Shown here in pieces: positions 1 to 8,428 of a stretch of DNA of 64,000 bases; the first letter of the stretch is position 1; the number at the start of each line of letters is the position of its first letter. This DNA comes from an uncultured Muribaculaceae bacterium. Lineage in GTDB: Bacteria > Bacteroidota > Bacteroidia > Bacteroidales > Muribaculaceae. Under the pieces are notes generated by a model, which saw nothing but the letters and a program-made list of their open reading frames with translations, made no database searches and was not told where the DNA came from. The position numbers and the translations under genes are program-made. The stretch spans positions 129,355 to 193,354 of the forward strand of contig CAJTQV010000005.1 of the NCBI GenBank assembly GCA_910578385.1. Direction: 5' to 3'.

Positions 1-2
1 CA

Positions 3-1229
3 TTACTGCGCTATGGACTTCCCAAATGCGGCAAACCTCAAAACTGGTTTGATGCTTTCGATATGCTTCGGACCCTTGTTGAATCTAAAAAAGGATTCCC
101 AAAATTAGGAGGAAAGAAAGTAATCTTTATCGATGAGCTGCCATGGATGGATGCGAAAGGTTCTGATTTTGTAAAGGCACTCGGGCATTTTTGGAATGAT
201 TGGGCGGCATGGACTAAGAATATAGTAATGATAATCTGTGGAAGTGCCACTTCATGGATGGTAAAGAAGGTCTTCAGCAGTAAAGGAGGTTTGTATAACC
301 GCATAACACGCCAGATTGAGCTAACCTCTTTTACATTAAACGAATGTGAAAAATTCAGTGCCGCCCATAAATTCAATTGGTCAAGACACCTTATTACCGA
401 GGCATATATGATTTTCGGTGGAGTGCCATATTATTGGACATTGATTGACCCGGCAAAAAGTTTGTCAGCAAATATAGACTTTCTGTTTTTTTCGGAAAAC
501 GCGCCCATGAAAATTGAATACCATGTGCTATTTAAGTCCATGTTCACCGCTCCGGAAAGGTATGAATCAATAGTGAAAACTCTAATTGAAAAGAAGGGAG
601 GAATGACGGCTAAAGAGATATCTGAAAGGTCAGGAGTCGGAATGTCGGCTAAATTTACCGAAATACTGACAAATCTCAAATTGTCCGGATTTGTTATAGA
701 GATGCCTCAACCGACAAAGAAACAACGTGGTGTTTTATTTAAATTAGCCGACAATTTCACATTGTTTTATCATGACTTTGTTTTGAAGAAAAAAGCAAGG
801 ACTAACTATTGGGTCACACATCAGAACACTGGAACTATGAACTCCTGGAGAGGTTTGGCTTTTGAGAGAGTATGCTATCGCCATATCCATCAGATTCAAA
901 AGGCACTTGGTGTGGGAGGTGTTTATTGCGAATACTTTGCATGGAGTGTGCCGGGAAACGACTCATATCCGGCAATGCAGATTGACATGATAATCGACCG
1001 CGCAGACGGCATTGTCAATATCTGCGAAATGAAATTTACCAACAGTCCCTTCTCTATTTCCCCAGTCTATCTGGCTGAAATGAATTTGCGCAGAAGCCGA
1101 TACCAGCAAGAAGTCGCACCTAAAAAAGGGGTTCAACTCACAATGGTTGCCTCTTCTGGGCTGGTTAAGAATCCCCAGGCATCAGAAATCAACTCCGTCA
1201 TATCCTTAGACGATTTATTCCAACCATAG
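3..1229 (+). CDS. ATP-binding protein, AAA ATPase with nuclease-like C-terminus (5' partial)
   Basis: The reading frame is open from the first bases of the window, so the N-terminus, including any Walker A loop, lies outside. A Walker B strand is visible as KVIFIDELPWMD, followed by a sensor-like MIICGSATSW segment. A winged-helix-like middle (KKGGMTAKEISERSGVG) leads to a C-terminal QIDMII...NICEMKF pattern, which fits the D...ExK core of a PD-(D/E)XK nuclease fold. This order matches the prokaryotic ATP-binding proteins of the COG1672/DUF234 type. These are common in accessory regions, often as toxin-like or mobile genes of unclear function. Codon use is more AT-rich than in metK and later genes, which suggests acquisition. 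The family assignment is fairly sure, the role is not. Confidence 0.75.
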   Translation, partial: LLRYGLPKCGKPQNWFDAFDMLRTLVESKKGFPKLGGKKVIFIDELPWMDAKGSDFVKALGHFWNDWAAWTKNIVMIICGSATSWMVKKVFSSKGGLYNRITRQIELTSFTLNECEKFSAAHKFNWSRHLITEAYMIFGGVPYYWTLIDPAKSLSANIDFLFFSENAPMKIEYHVLFKSMFTAPERYESIVKTLIEKKGGMTAKEISERSGVGMSAKFTEILTNLKLSGFVIEMPQPTKKQRGVLFKLADNFTLFYHDFVLKKKARTNYWVTHQNTGTMNSWRGLAFERVCYRHIHQIQKALGVGGVYCEYFAWSVPGNDSYPAMQIDMIIDRADGIVNICEMKFTNSPFSISPVYLAEMNLRRSRYQQEVAPKKGVQLTMVASSGLVKNPQASEINSVISLDDLFQP

Positions 1230-1240
1230 CCATTACAAGT

Positions 1241-1666
1241 ATGCATCTACCCAAACGCAACCATACTGTTGTGGTTCCCAATTTCTTTGGAGAAGGAAAA
1301 AACCTTGAGGCATGGCAACTGGGGTGGCAACCAGAGAATCGAATGGAAACAAAATCTTCGGTTTCAAAGAAGATTTTCCAGACGTATGTAGAAATTGGTC
1401 ATTTCAATCTAATTATCTACTACGTTGCGGATGGCAATTTTTACGGATTTCATTCTGAAAACTGCCCTATCCCGGTGTTCCGGTTCAAAAAAGAGCCTGA
1501 AAGGTATATCTATGACCAACTCGGCAATCAAGACACCCATGACTACATGCATGGGGAACTATTGTACATGATTCCATGCGACGAGAGCGTTTGGGACACC
1601 GTCAAAATTGACGGCAAGTCGCTTGAAGAGGTCATACAGAACTCATACATTGTCAACATTAGTTGA
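1241..1666 (+). CDS. Hypothetical protein, 141 residues
   Basis: I do not recognise this protein. It begins 12 bases after the preceding stop, in the same AT-rich style. A second in-frame ATG about 35 codons in (METKSSVS) could be the real start. The sequence is soluble-looking, rich in aromatic and acidic residues, with no signal peptide or membrane segment. A large imperfect hairpin just after the stop supports a real gene end. It may be co-transcribed with the upstream ATPase. Coding status is likely but not certain. Confidence 0.45.
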   Translation: MHLPKRNHTVVVPNFFGEGKNLEAWQLGWQPENRMETKSSVSKKIFQTYVEIGHFNLIIYYVADGNFYGFHSENCPIPVFRFKKEPERYIYDQLGNQDTHDYMHGELLYMIPCDESVWDTVKIDGKSLEEVIQNSYIVNIS

Positions 1667-1680
1667 CGGCAATCAGAATC

Positions 1681-1728
1681 AAACCAATGATAGCGACACC
1701 TGTTCAGAGGTGCCGTTATCACTGGTTT
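1681..1728. terminator. Imperfect hairpin after the 141-residue ORF
   Basis: Arms AAACCA..GATAgCGaCACCT and AGGTGcCGttATC..TGGTTT pair over about 20 positions with small internal loops. There is no T tract after it, so it is either a factor-dependent terminator or a structured repeat. Confidence 0.4.
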
Positions 1729-1934
1729 ACAGCGAATCTCTCTTGTATTTCATACTTTTGGCCAAATAAAATTGTTACTCAGTGTCATTCTATGACAATC
1801 GACAGCAGGAGGGGAACATGGTTATGGCATTGAAATACCTTGGATTATAGTGCCAATTCTATACCTCAGGAGGATTTCGAAGGATAAAATCAGGGGCATA
1901 TTTCAGTATTCACGAGGAAAGAAATTGGCATGTA

Positions 1935-2026
1935 TTTTAGCCAAACAAACCCGATTTTTGGATTTTACATAAAAGTTACAAATCTAATCATCAGTTACTT
2001 ACGAAGTGGTCTTTGTTTGGCTAAAA
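1935..2026. repeat. 92-bp segment bounded by a perfect 15-bp inverted repeat
   Basis: TTTTAGCCAAACAAA at 1935-1949 is the exact reverse complement of TTTGTTTGGCTAAAA at 2012-2026. A related sequence (TTTTGGCCAAATAAAA) lies near 1756. The rest of the 1667-2105 gap is AT-rich and I see no gene in it. No target-site duplication is obvious at the edges, so a miniature mobile element is possible but unproven. Confidence 0.45.
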
Positions 2027-2034
2027 CGCAAAAA

Positions 2035-2078
2035 AATCAATCGGGCAAACAAACTATACATTGTTTATCCGATTGATT
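2035..2078. terminator. Bidirectional terminator hairpin
   Basis: AATCAATCGG (2035-2044) pairs perfectly with CCGATTGATT (2069-2078), and an inner AAACA/TGTTT pair extends the stem. The stem is flanked by an A run on the left and a T-rich stretch on the right. It sits between convergent genes and most clearly ends the minus-strand operon at 2106-4184. Confidence 0.65.
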
Positions 2079-2105
2079 GTCTTTTGTTTATGTCGCTATT
2101 GGCGA

Positions 2106-2327
2106 TTAGTACTCCTCTTCGTTGAAGAAGAAGTCGTCTTTGCTGGGGTAGTCAGGCCAGATGTCTTCGATCGATTCGTAGATCTCGCCTTCGTCTTCTA
2201 TCTCCTGTAGATTCTCGATAACTTCAAGCGGCGCGCCTGAACGCATCGCAAAGTCTATCAGTTCCTCTTTCGTGGCAGGCCACGGTGCGTCCTCAAGCTT
2301 TGACGCAAGCTCTAATGTCCAATACAT
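2106..2327 (-). CDS. DUF2795 domain-containing protein
   Basis: This 73-residue acidic protein begins MYWTLELASKLEDAPWPATK and contains the SGAPLEVIENLQEIEDEGE helix. Both are typical of the small DUF2795 proteins conserved across Bacteroidales, whose function is unknown. It ends in an acid-rich tail (FFFNEEEY). It is the last gene of a minus-strand set with the adenosyltransferase (51 bases upstream) and the MscS-like channel, and is followed by the 2035-2078 hairpin. Confidence 0.85.
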   Translation of the reverse strand: MYWTLELASKLEDAPWPATKEELIDFAMRSGAPLEVIENLQEIEDEGEIYESIEDIWPDYPSKDDFFFNEEEY

Positions 2328-2378
2328 ATCTTTTTCGTTTTATTTGTTTTCTTTTTGCAAACGTGGGGAATGTCCGTT

Positions 2379-2933
2379 TTATTTTTTCCAGACCACTTCT
2401 TCTTCACCGGCAACAAAGTTGAAGTAGCGCGCGGCTATGAACAGGTAGTCTGACAACCGGTTGACGTAGGTCACCACCGCCGGGTCCACATACTCCGATT
2501 CGGCAAGATCAAGTATGCGCCGCTCAGCTCTGCGGCATACCGTACGGGCCACGTGCGCTTTCGATGCCAGCTCGCATCCGCCAGGCAGCACAAAAGCGCG
2601 AATCTTGGGTGTCTGCTCGTCGAGAGCATCTATCCAGCCTTCGAGCGTCTGCAGACGCGCCGCATCGAGCGACGCGCAACGTGGCTCCTCCCCTACCGCA
2701 ACTGCCGTGGCAAGGTAACCGCCTACGTTGAAAAGCTCATTCTGAACATCCATCAGCTGACCTTTCACCTCCGACACGCAGCGCGGATCCGAGGCTATCA
2801 CACCGAGGCAGGACGACAGCTCGTCGATGGTGCCGTATGCCTCAAGGCGAACGGAATTTTTCTTGACTCTCTCTCCGCCGACAAGCGAGGTCGTTCCCTT
2901 GTCGCCGGTGCGGGTATATAACAGACTTTTCAT
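2379..2933 (-). CDS. Cob(I)yrinic acid a,c-diamide adenosyltransferase, PduO type
   Basis: The enzyme transfers the 5'-deoxyadenosyl group of ATP to cob(I)alamin to make coenzyme B12 in the cytoplasm. The N-terminus has the ATP-binding signature LYTRTGDKGTTSLVGGERV, followed by EAYGTIDELSSCLG. The C-terminal half has RTVCRRAERRI and VTYVNRLSDYLF, both hallmarks of the PduO/MMAB family. Its 184 residues are the normal length. It starts 15 bases after the channel gene stop and is followed by the DUF2795 gene, so the three are probably one transcript. No cobalamin riboswitch is seen upstream. Confidence 0.93.
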   Translation of the reverse strand: MKSLLYTRTGDKGTTSLVGGERVKKNSVRLEAYGTIDELSSCLGVIASDPRCVSEVKGQLMDVQNELFNVGGYLATAVAVGEEPRCASLDAARLQTLEGWIDALDEQTPKIRAFVLPGGCELASKAHVARTVCRRAERRILDLAESEYVDPAVVTYVNRLSDYLFIAARYFNFVAGEEEVVWKK

Positions 2934-2948
2934 GGTCGTTTTGACTTA

Positions 2949-4184
2949 TTATATTTTTGTTAACGTCTCACAGTGAATATTGTTGCCGAGCACAGAGATA
3001 TCCGTACCGGCCGGTGTCTGGAACACTCGCAGTCCGAACTCACCAATCACGGCGTAAACGTGGTCGAAGATGTCGGCCTGAAGATGCTCGAAATCTTTCC
3101 AGCCCGTCTTGCGCGTGAAGAAATAGAGCTGCAACGGAAGCCCCGACTGCGTGGGCGCCATCTGACGCACCATGTGGAGCATCGACTGGTTCACATCCTT
3201 GTGCATCGAGATATATTTCTCAAGATAACGGCGCAGCAGCGTCAGGTTCACCTGCCGGGCTGCACGGTCAACCGTCACCCCCTCAAGCCATCCCCGTTCG
3301 TCAAGCGTCCGCAGTTCCGCCTGGGTACAGAAACGCACACTGTTCACATCTATGTATATGGAACGCTCCACACGCCGGCCACCCGACTGGCGCATCGGCT
3401 GGTAGTTGCGGAACGAATCCGACACCAGCGCGTAGGGTGGGATAGTCGATACCGAGTTGTCCCAGTTACGCACCTTGACCGTAGTGAGCGACACATCCTC
3501 CACCTCTCCGTTGGCGCCATATTTCTCGGCCACAATCCAGTCTCCCTTATGGAGCATCCTGTTGGCCGTGAGCTGCACACTCGCCACAAGACCGAGAATC
3601 GTGTCCTTGAACACCAGCATAAGTATCGCCGCCGAAGCGCCGAGCGCGGTGAGTATAGCCAGCGGCTCCTTGCCGATCATCAGACTGATGGCCACGATTA
3701 TGCCGAGACAGATCACCACCAGCTTGAGCATCTGGAATATACCCTTCACGGCATACAGCTGCGTGCTCTTGCGGCGTGCCATGGCCATGTAGAGGTTGCC
3801 GATGAATATGACAAGAATGCGGACTATCGCCCACAGTATATAGAAGGAGGTCAGCAGACTTATCCAGTGCACATAGTCGCTCTCATTGGCACGGAAAAAA
3901 GCGGGCAGCATACGGTTCACGACCAACGCCGGGGCAAGCTGCGAGACCGCCCTCATGAAATGATGGTCAAGCAGGTCGTCGTCCCACTTGGTCGGGGTCT
4001 TGTCGATGGCTATGCCTAAAAGGTAGAGCAGCCACTTGCATATATAGTACGCCACCACCGCCGCCAGCAGAATCGCCACCAGCAGCAGAGCCGTAACGAT
4101 GCCGGCCTGATGGTCGCCGCCGATATTGGCGTAGAGAAACTCCTTTATAGAAATGATAATCCTGTCCATGTCATGTATGTGCAT
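2949..4184 (-). CDS. Mechanosensitive ion channel, MscS family (YbdG-like)
   Basis: This inner-membrane channel should open under membrane tension to release solutes on osmotic downshock. Four or so hydrophobic segments occupy residues about 26-190. The pore-lining region and beta domain are recognisable in ALGASAAILMLVFKDTILG, NRMLHKGDWI and NGEVEDVSLTTVKVRNWDN. The length (411) and the IPPYALVSDSFRNY motif match the E. coli YbdG/MscM branch better than short MscS. An alternative start lies five codons in (MDRIII). It is the first gene of the minus-strand trio and is divergent from metK. Confidence 0.9.
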   Translation of the reverse strand: MHIHDMDRIIISIKEFLYANIGGDHQAGIVTALLLVAILLAAVVAYYICKWLLYLLGIAIDKTPTKWDDDLLDHHFMRAVSQLAPALVVNRMLPAFFRANESDYVHWISLLTSFYILWAIVRILVIFIGNLYMAMARRKSTQLYAVKGIFQMLKLVVICLGIIVAISLMIGKEPLAILTALGASAAILMLVFKDTILGLVASVQLTANRMLHKGDWIVAEKYGANGEVEDVSLTTVKVRNWDNSVSTIPPYALVSDSFRNYQPMRQSGGRRVERSIYIDVNSVRFCTQAELRTLDERGWLEGVTVDRAARQVNLTLLRRYLEKYISMHKDVNQSMLHMVRQMAPTQSGLPLQLYFFTRKTGWKDFEHLQADIFDHVYAVIGEFGLRVFQTPAGTDISVLGNNIHCETLTKI

Positions 4185-4263
4185 AAGGCAGGTGCAAGAG
4201 ACCGGCCGTCACTCATTGAACGGCGCGACGCTGACAAAATTTTGCAACAAAACCGATTTACGC

Positions 4264-4294
4264 TTGGCGGTATGGAAGTATTTTTGTAATTTTG
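4264..4294 (+). promoter_or_regulatory. Bacteroidetes-type promoter for metK
   Basis: TTGG at 4264-4267 and TAATTTTG at 4287-4294 are 19 bases apart and match the TTTG/TAnnTTTG consensus. Transcription would start near 4300. Confidence 0.65.
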
Positions 4295-4571
4295 CCACGC
4301 AATAGCGGTCGGCATACCGGGCCCACGTGCCCCAAGGCATGAAACCACCAAGCCACCGCAATTGTTAAGTGGATAAATTTGGCTGCTTGCAACCACTGAA
4401 AAAAATGCTAAAACTGCTCCCTTGGCGCGAATCAGTCCGCGCCGAAGACAGCTTGGGCATCATCAGAGGGCAATCGCAAGAAGCGGTTGTCATTTTTTAT
4501 GTATCACAGAGTGGAGTCGCCGACGCCGGATGCAGCCCCCTGCCAAAGCCGCTCCCGCAACAACATTTCAT
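4295..4571 (+). promoter_or_regulatory. Long structured leader of metK
   Basis: About 270 bases separate the promoter from the ATG. The leader holds a GGGC/GCCC hairpin around 4319-4334, a possible 9-codon mini-ORF at 4339-4368 (M K P P S H R N C) and an AGTGG/CCACT hairpin at 4368-4397. The rest of the 4185-4571 gap shows no gene. A cis-regulatory role is inferred from length and position only; no known SAM riboswitch core is recognised. Confidence 0.35.
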
Positions 4572-5921
4572 ATGGAAAAGAATTATCTCTTCACCTCCGA
4601 GTCCGTATCGGAAGGACACCCCGACAAAGTCGCCGACCAGATCAGCGACAATCTGCTCGACCAGTTCCTCGCCCGCGACCCCGAAAGCCACGTGGCCGTC
4701 GAGACTCTTGTCACCACCGGACAGGTCGTTGTGGCCGGCGAGGTATCGTCCGAGGCATACGTTGACGTGCAGTCATGCACACGCGAGGTCATCAATAACA
4801 TCGGCTACAACCGGGGGGCATACCGCTTCGACGGCGACGCATGCGGTATCCTGACCGCCATCCACGAGCAGAGCGGCGACATCAACCGTGGCGTCTCGCG
4901 CGCCTCTGAAGAGGGTAAGAGCGAGGAAGAACTCCAGGGAGCCGGCGACCAGGGCATGATGTTCGGCTACGCCGTCAACGAGACTAAAGAATACATGCCG
5001 CTCACTCTCAGCCTCTCGCATCTCATACTCCGCGAGCTCGCCGACATACGCCGCGAGGGCAAGGAGATGGCATATTACCGCAAGGGGAAACTCGTGACAT
5101 ACCTTCGTCCCGACTCCAAGAGCCAGGTCACGGTTGAGTATGGTCCCGACAAGCGCCCAGTGCGCATCCACACCATCGTTGTCTCCACACAGCACGACGA
5201 GTTCATCCCCGCACTCGACGAATCGGCCGAGGCTCAGCTTCAGGCTGACCGCGAGATGCTCTCCGTAATCCGCGAGGACGTTATGAAAGTCCTTCTTCCG
5301 CGCGTCATGGCCAAGCTCCCCGAAGAGACACGCGCCCTTTTCGACGAGAACCTGATTGTTCACGTCAACCCTACCGGCAAGTTCGTGATCGGAGGCCCCC
5401 ACGGCGATACCGGACTGACAGGCCGCAAGATAATCGTTGACACCTACGGAGGCCGCGGTGCCCACGGAGGCGGTGCCTTCTCAGGCAAGGATCCCTCGAA
5501 GGTGGACCGTTCGGCAGCCTACGCATGCCGCCATATAGCCAAGAACATGGTGGCGGCCGGAGTGGCCGACGAGATGCTCGTGCAGGTGGCCTACGCCATC
5601 GGCAAGGCTGAACCAGTCAGCATCTTCGTCGACACCTACGGAACAGGCCGCACCGGCCACACCGACGCAGAGATTGCCGAGGCGATCGGCGAGATGTTCG
5701 ACATGCGCCCCCGCGCCATCGAGAAGCGCCTCAAGCTCCGCGAGCCAATCTATCTGGAGACAGCCGCTTACGGCCACGTGGGCCGTGAGCCGCAATGGGT
5801 CGAGAAGACATTCCGCAACCGCTACGAGAGCGAGCCGACCGTGCGCCGCGTGGAGCTCTTCACATGGGAGAAACTCGACATGGTCGACCAGATCCGCAGC
5901 CGCTTCGCGATCAATTCCTGA
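4572..5921 (+). CDS. metK: S-adenosylmethionine synthetase
   Basis: MetK makes S-adenosylmethionine from methionine and ATP. The start at 4572 (MEKNYLFTSESVSEGHPDK) gives the conserved N-terminus; the open frame upstream to 4422 is unlike the family. Motifs visible are GHPDKVADQISD, GAGDQGMMFGYA (ATP/methionine loop), NPTGKFVIGGPHGDTGLTGR and YGGRGAHGGGAFSGKDPSKVDRS (phosphate loop, both parts of family signatures). At 449 residues it is longer than the E. coli enzyme, as is usual in Bacteroidetes. No clear Shine-Dalgarno is present. A long leader precedes it and a large inverted repeat follows it. Confidence 0.96.
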   Translation: MEKNYLFTSESVSEGHPDKVADQISDNLLDQFLARDPESHVAVETLVTTGQVVVAGEVSSEAYVDVQSCTREVINNIGYNRGAYRFDGDACGILTAIHEQSGDINRGVSRASEEGKSEEELQGAGDQGMMFGYAVNETKEYMPLTLSLSHLILRELADIRREGKEMAYYRKGKLVTYLRPDSKSQVTVEYGPDKRPVRIHTIVVSTQHDEFIPALDESAEAQLQADREMLSVIREDVMKVLLPRVMAKLPEETRALFDENLIVHVNPTGKFVIGGPHGDTGLTGRKIIVDTYGGRGAHGGGAFSGKDPSKVDRSAAYACRHIAKNMVAAGVADEMLVQVAYAIGKAEPVSIFVDTYGTGRTGHTDAEIAEAIGEMFDMRPRAIEKRLKLREPIYLETAAYGHVGREPQWVEKTFRNRYESEPTVRRVELFTWEKLDMVDQIRSRFAINS

Positions 5922-5947
5922 CAACCCGACCACGCACCCCGAATCAA

Positions 5948-6003
5948 GACCCCATATCATGAAAATCAGCGTTTCGCGAAGCCGATTTTCATGATATGGG
6001 GTC
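5948..6003. repeat. Perfect 20-bp inverted repeat downstream of metK
   Basis: The 20 bases at 5948-5967 are the exact reverse complement of 5984-6003. The 16-base spacer contains the palindrome TTCGCGAA. It begins 26 bases after the metK stop. There is no T tract, so it may be a factor-dependent terminator, a repeated palindromic element or a protein-binding site. Confidence 0.7.
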
Positions 6004-6030
6004 TCAAATGTTTGAAAAACGCGAATAATT

Positions 6031-6061
6031 TTGGCTTTTTTTACCAAAAGTGTTATCTTTG
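6031..6061 (+). promoter_or_regulatory. Bacteroidetes-type promoter for the PpiD-like gene
   Basis: TTGG at 6031-6034 and TATCTTTG at 6054-6061 are 19 bases apart. The start codon is 80 bases downstream. Confidence 0.7.
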
Positions 6062-6141
6062 CACGTTTAATAAGGAGAACCGCCGTCGGCGGACATCTTC
6101 AGAACGCAAAGAGATAATTAAAAAAAGACCAAATATAAGGA

Positions 6142-8274
6142 ATGGCAACATTAGAGAAAATCAGAAGTAAGTCAGTGTTTCTGATCGTGGTGATCGGCGT
6201 GGCGCTCCTCGCATTCATCATCGGCGACGCGCTGACCAACAGCCGCAACATCTTGGGCGACCACACCACAGTGGCTAAAGTGGGAAGTACAAAAATCGAC
6301 ATAACCGACTACCAGCGCAAGCGTGAGGAACTCAACAACCAGCTGGAGGAGGCCCGTCGCAACAACCCGGCGCAGTTCGCCAACTTCGACACGCAGATCC
6401 TGCCGGAGATGGCTCTCGAACAGCTCATGCAGGAGGCAATCGTGCTCGATGCCGCAGAGAAGGCCGGAGTGCGCAGCACCGGCAACCTGCTTCGCTACTA
6501 CATGCTTGAGAATCCCCGCAACCCTGAGGTGATGAACCTGGTCCGCCAGCTCAACGCAGCCGGTCTCAGCGTCCAGACTCCCCAGCAGGCATATGAGGTA
6601 ATCTTCAACCCCAAGCGCAACGGTCTGACCGACGCACAGGTTGAGCCGTTCCAGCGTGCATGGCTCGCAGCCGAGAAGGCTACCGAGAAGATGATCAAGC
6701 AGACCGTCTACCAGCGTCTGCTCGTCGGCGCTGTCAAGCCCAACGACCTCGACAAGAAGGCTCTCTACAACGACTATATCGCCACAACCAACGTTGACGT
6801 GGCTTTCCTCCCCTTCGGCAACCTCGACGAGAAGACATATCCCGTGAGCGACCAGGAGGTGAAAGACCGCTACAACAAGGAGAAAGAGATGTACAAGGTG
6901 GCCGAGCCCACACGCGAGATCAGCTTCATCGCTGTCAACATCACCCCCTCCGAGGCTGACCAGAAGGCAAGCAAGGAACTCGCCGCCCAAACCGTGGCAG
7001 AACTTTCGAAAGGCAGTCAGCTCTCCAAGGAGCTCAAGAAAGAGGGTGTGAACGTAACCCGCCATGCTCTCCGCGCCGCTGACATCCCGGCCGGTCCTGC
7101 CAAGGAATACATCCTCAACGGCGGTGTTGACACCGCTCGCCTCGTGTCGGAGAACATCGGCGGCTTCACCGTGGTCCGCGTAGCAGGCCGCAAGGCTGAC
7201 GTTGACTCCATCCAGCTCAACATCGTATCGACCGCTACCGAGGCAATCGGCAAGCGTGTGCTCGCAGCCCTCAACGGCGGACTCCCCGCCGACAGCGTGA
7301 TGAGCCGCTTCTCTGCCGACAGCGTGGCCACCCAGCTCAACCAGTGGCTCCCTCTCTACAATGCCGACGGCGCGACCAACGCCCTCCCCAAGAACCAGCT
7401 TGACAGCCTCAAGAACGCCGGTGGCCGCTTCATCGCCCTCCAGCAGGGTGCACAGGGAATGCTCCTCGCGCAGATCGTGAAGCAGAACGCCCCCGTCACC
7501 ATCTACGAATACGACGAGGCAACCTACACGCTCACCCCGAGCCAGAAGACCAAGAGCGACGCCCGCACCGCATTCGAGAAGTTCCTCGGCGCAAACAACA
7601 CCGTAGAGAAGTTCAACGCCAACGCATCGAAGGCCGGATACAACGTCCAGAAGTTCACCGTTACAAGCTCTACACCGGCGGTTCCCCGCTTCCAGGGCAT
7701 GGACCAGTACTATCCCGAATCGCGTCAGGTGATCCGCTGGGTCATGATCGACGGCGAGAAGGGTGAGGTGAGCCACATCTACAACTCAAGCGACGCCACA
7801 CACCCGGCAATGTACGCGGTGGCAATCGACGACACCTACGACGAGTATGTGCCTGTCACCAACAAGAACGTACACGACGACATCGCTTCGCGCATCCGCG
7901 CCGACAAGGCCGGCGACAAGCTCGTGGCACAGTACCAGAAGAAGACCCAGAGCATCCAGAGCGCGGCTCAGGCCATGGGTGTCGAGGTCAAGAACTACCC
8001 CTCGCTCCGCTTCGGCATGAACAGCGGCGTGCGCGACCAGGGTGTGGTTGGCCGCATCAGCGGTGCCAAGGCCGACAAGAAGGTCAACATCACCAAGGGT
8101 GACGACGGAGTCTACGTCTACCAGGTAATGGGCAAGGAGAACCAGAACTTCCCCTACAACGAGCAGATGTACAACCAGCAGTACTTCCAGTTCATCAACC
8201 CCGACCTGATGCTGATGCTCCAGGGCACCGACCGCGTCAAGAACAACATCTACAAATTCGAGGCCGGCGATTAA
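6142..8274 (+). CDS. Peptidylprolyl isomerase / SurA-N domain periplasmic foldase (PpiD-like)
   Basis: The protein is membrane-anchored and should help fold outer-membrane and periplasmic proteins. It has a short cytoplasmic N-terminus (MATLEKIRSKS), one membrane helix at about residues 12-30 (VFLIVVIGVALLAFIIGDAL) and a SurA-N-like helical region (VGSTKIDITDYQRKREELNN). Central and C-terminal rotamase-like regions follow, for 710 residues in total. This architecture is the usual PpiD layout in Bacteroidales. It has its own promoter and a downstream terminator, so it is probably monocistronic. Confidence 0.88.
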   Translation: MATLEKIRSKSVFLIVVIGVALLAFIIGDALTNSRNILGDHTTVAKVGSTKIDITDYQRKREELNNQLEEARRNNPAQFANFDTQILPEMALEQLMQEAIVLDAAEKAGVRSTGNLLRYYMLENPRNPEVMNLVRQLNAAGLSVQTPQQAYEVIFNPKRNGLTDAQVEPFQRAWLAAEKATEKMIKQTVYQRLLVGAVKPNDLDKKALYNDYIATTNVDVAFLPFGNLDEKTYPVSDQEVKDRYNKEKEMYKVAEPTREISFIAVNITPSEADQKASKELAAQTVAELSKGSQLSKELKKEGVNVTRHALRAADIPAGPAKEYILNGGVDTARLVSENIGGFTVVRVAGRKADVDSIQLNIVSTATEAIGKRVLAALNGGLPADSVMSRFSADSVATQLNQWLPLYNADGATNALPKNQLDSLKNAGGRFIALQQGAQGMLLAQIVKQNAPVTIYEYDEATYTLTPSQKTKSDARTAFEKFLGANNTVEKFNANASKAGYNVQKFTVTSSTPAVPRFQGMDQYYPESRQVIRWVMIDGEKGEVSHIYNSSDATHPAMYAVAIDDTYDEYVPVTNKNVHDDIASRIRADKAGDKLVAQYQKKTQSIQSAAQAMGVEVKNYPSLRFGMNSGVRDQGVVGRISGAKADKKVNITKGDDGVYVYQVMGKENQNFPYNEQMYNQQYFQFINPDLMLMLQGTDRVKNNIYKFEAGD

Positions 8275-8295
8275 GGCCGCCCGAAACCATACCAC

Positions 8296-8330
8296 AAAGG
8301 AGCGGCCAAAAGGCTCGCTCCTTTGTTTTT
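8296..8330 (+). terminator. Rho-independent terminator
   Basis: AAAGGAGC (8296-8303) pairs with GCTCCTTT (8317-8324), followed by GTTTTT, 22 bases after the PpiD-like stop. Confidence 0.85.
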
Positions 8331-8428
8331 GCATTTTTTGACAATCCCCGGCCCCCGCAGGTTGTTATAATAAAAGCATCTCTCTGCAGAAGCATCTCTC
8401 CGTTCAATTAACCCAAAATATAGAAAGC

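Noticed and set aside
4295..4400. Possible S-box (SAM-I) riboswitch before metK, from the ATGAAACC...GCCACC stretch
   Set aside because: The conserved AGAGnGGyGGAGGGA core and the P1 closing helix are missing; only a short chance similarity remains.
4422..4571. Upstream extension of the metK frame
   Set aside because: The extra 50 residues are unlike the family, and MEKNYLFTSESV is the conserved MetK start.
6172..7776. 534-residue open frame on the minus strand opposite the PpiD-like gene
   Set aside because: It is antisense to a well-supported gene, with a Leu/Val/Gly/His/Glu-rich composition typical of shadow frames.
8338..8371. TTGACA and TATAAT resembling a sigma70 promoter before the DUF3575 gene
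   Set aside because: The spacer is 22 bases, too long for such a promoter, and Bacteroidetes use a different consensus.
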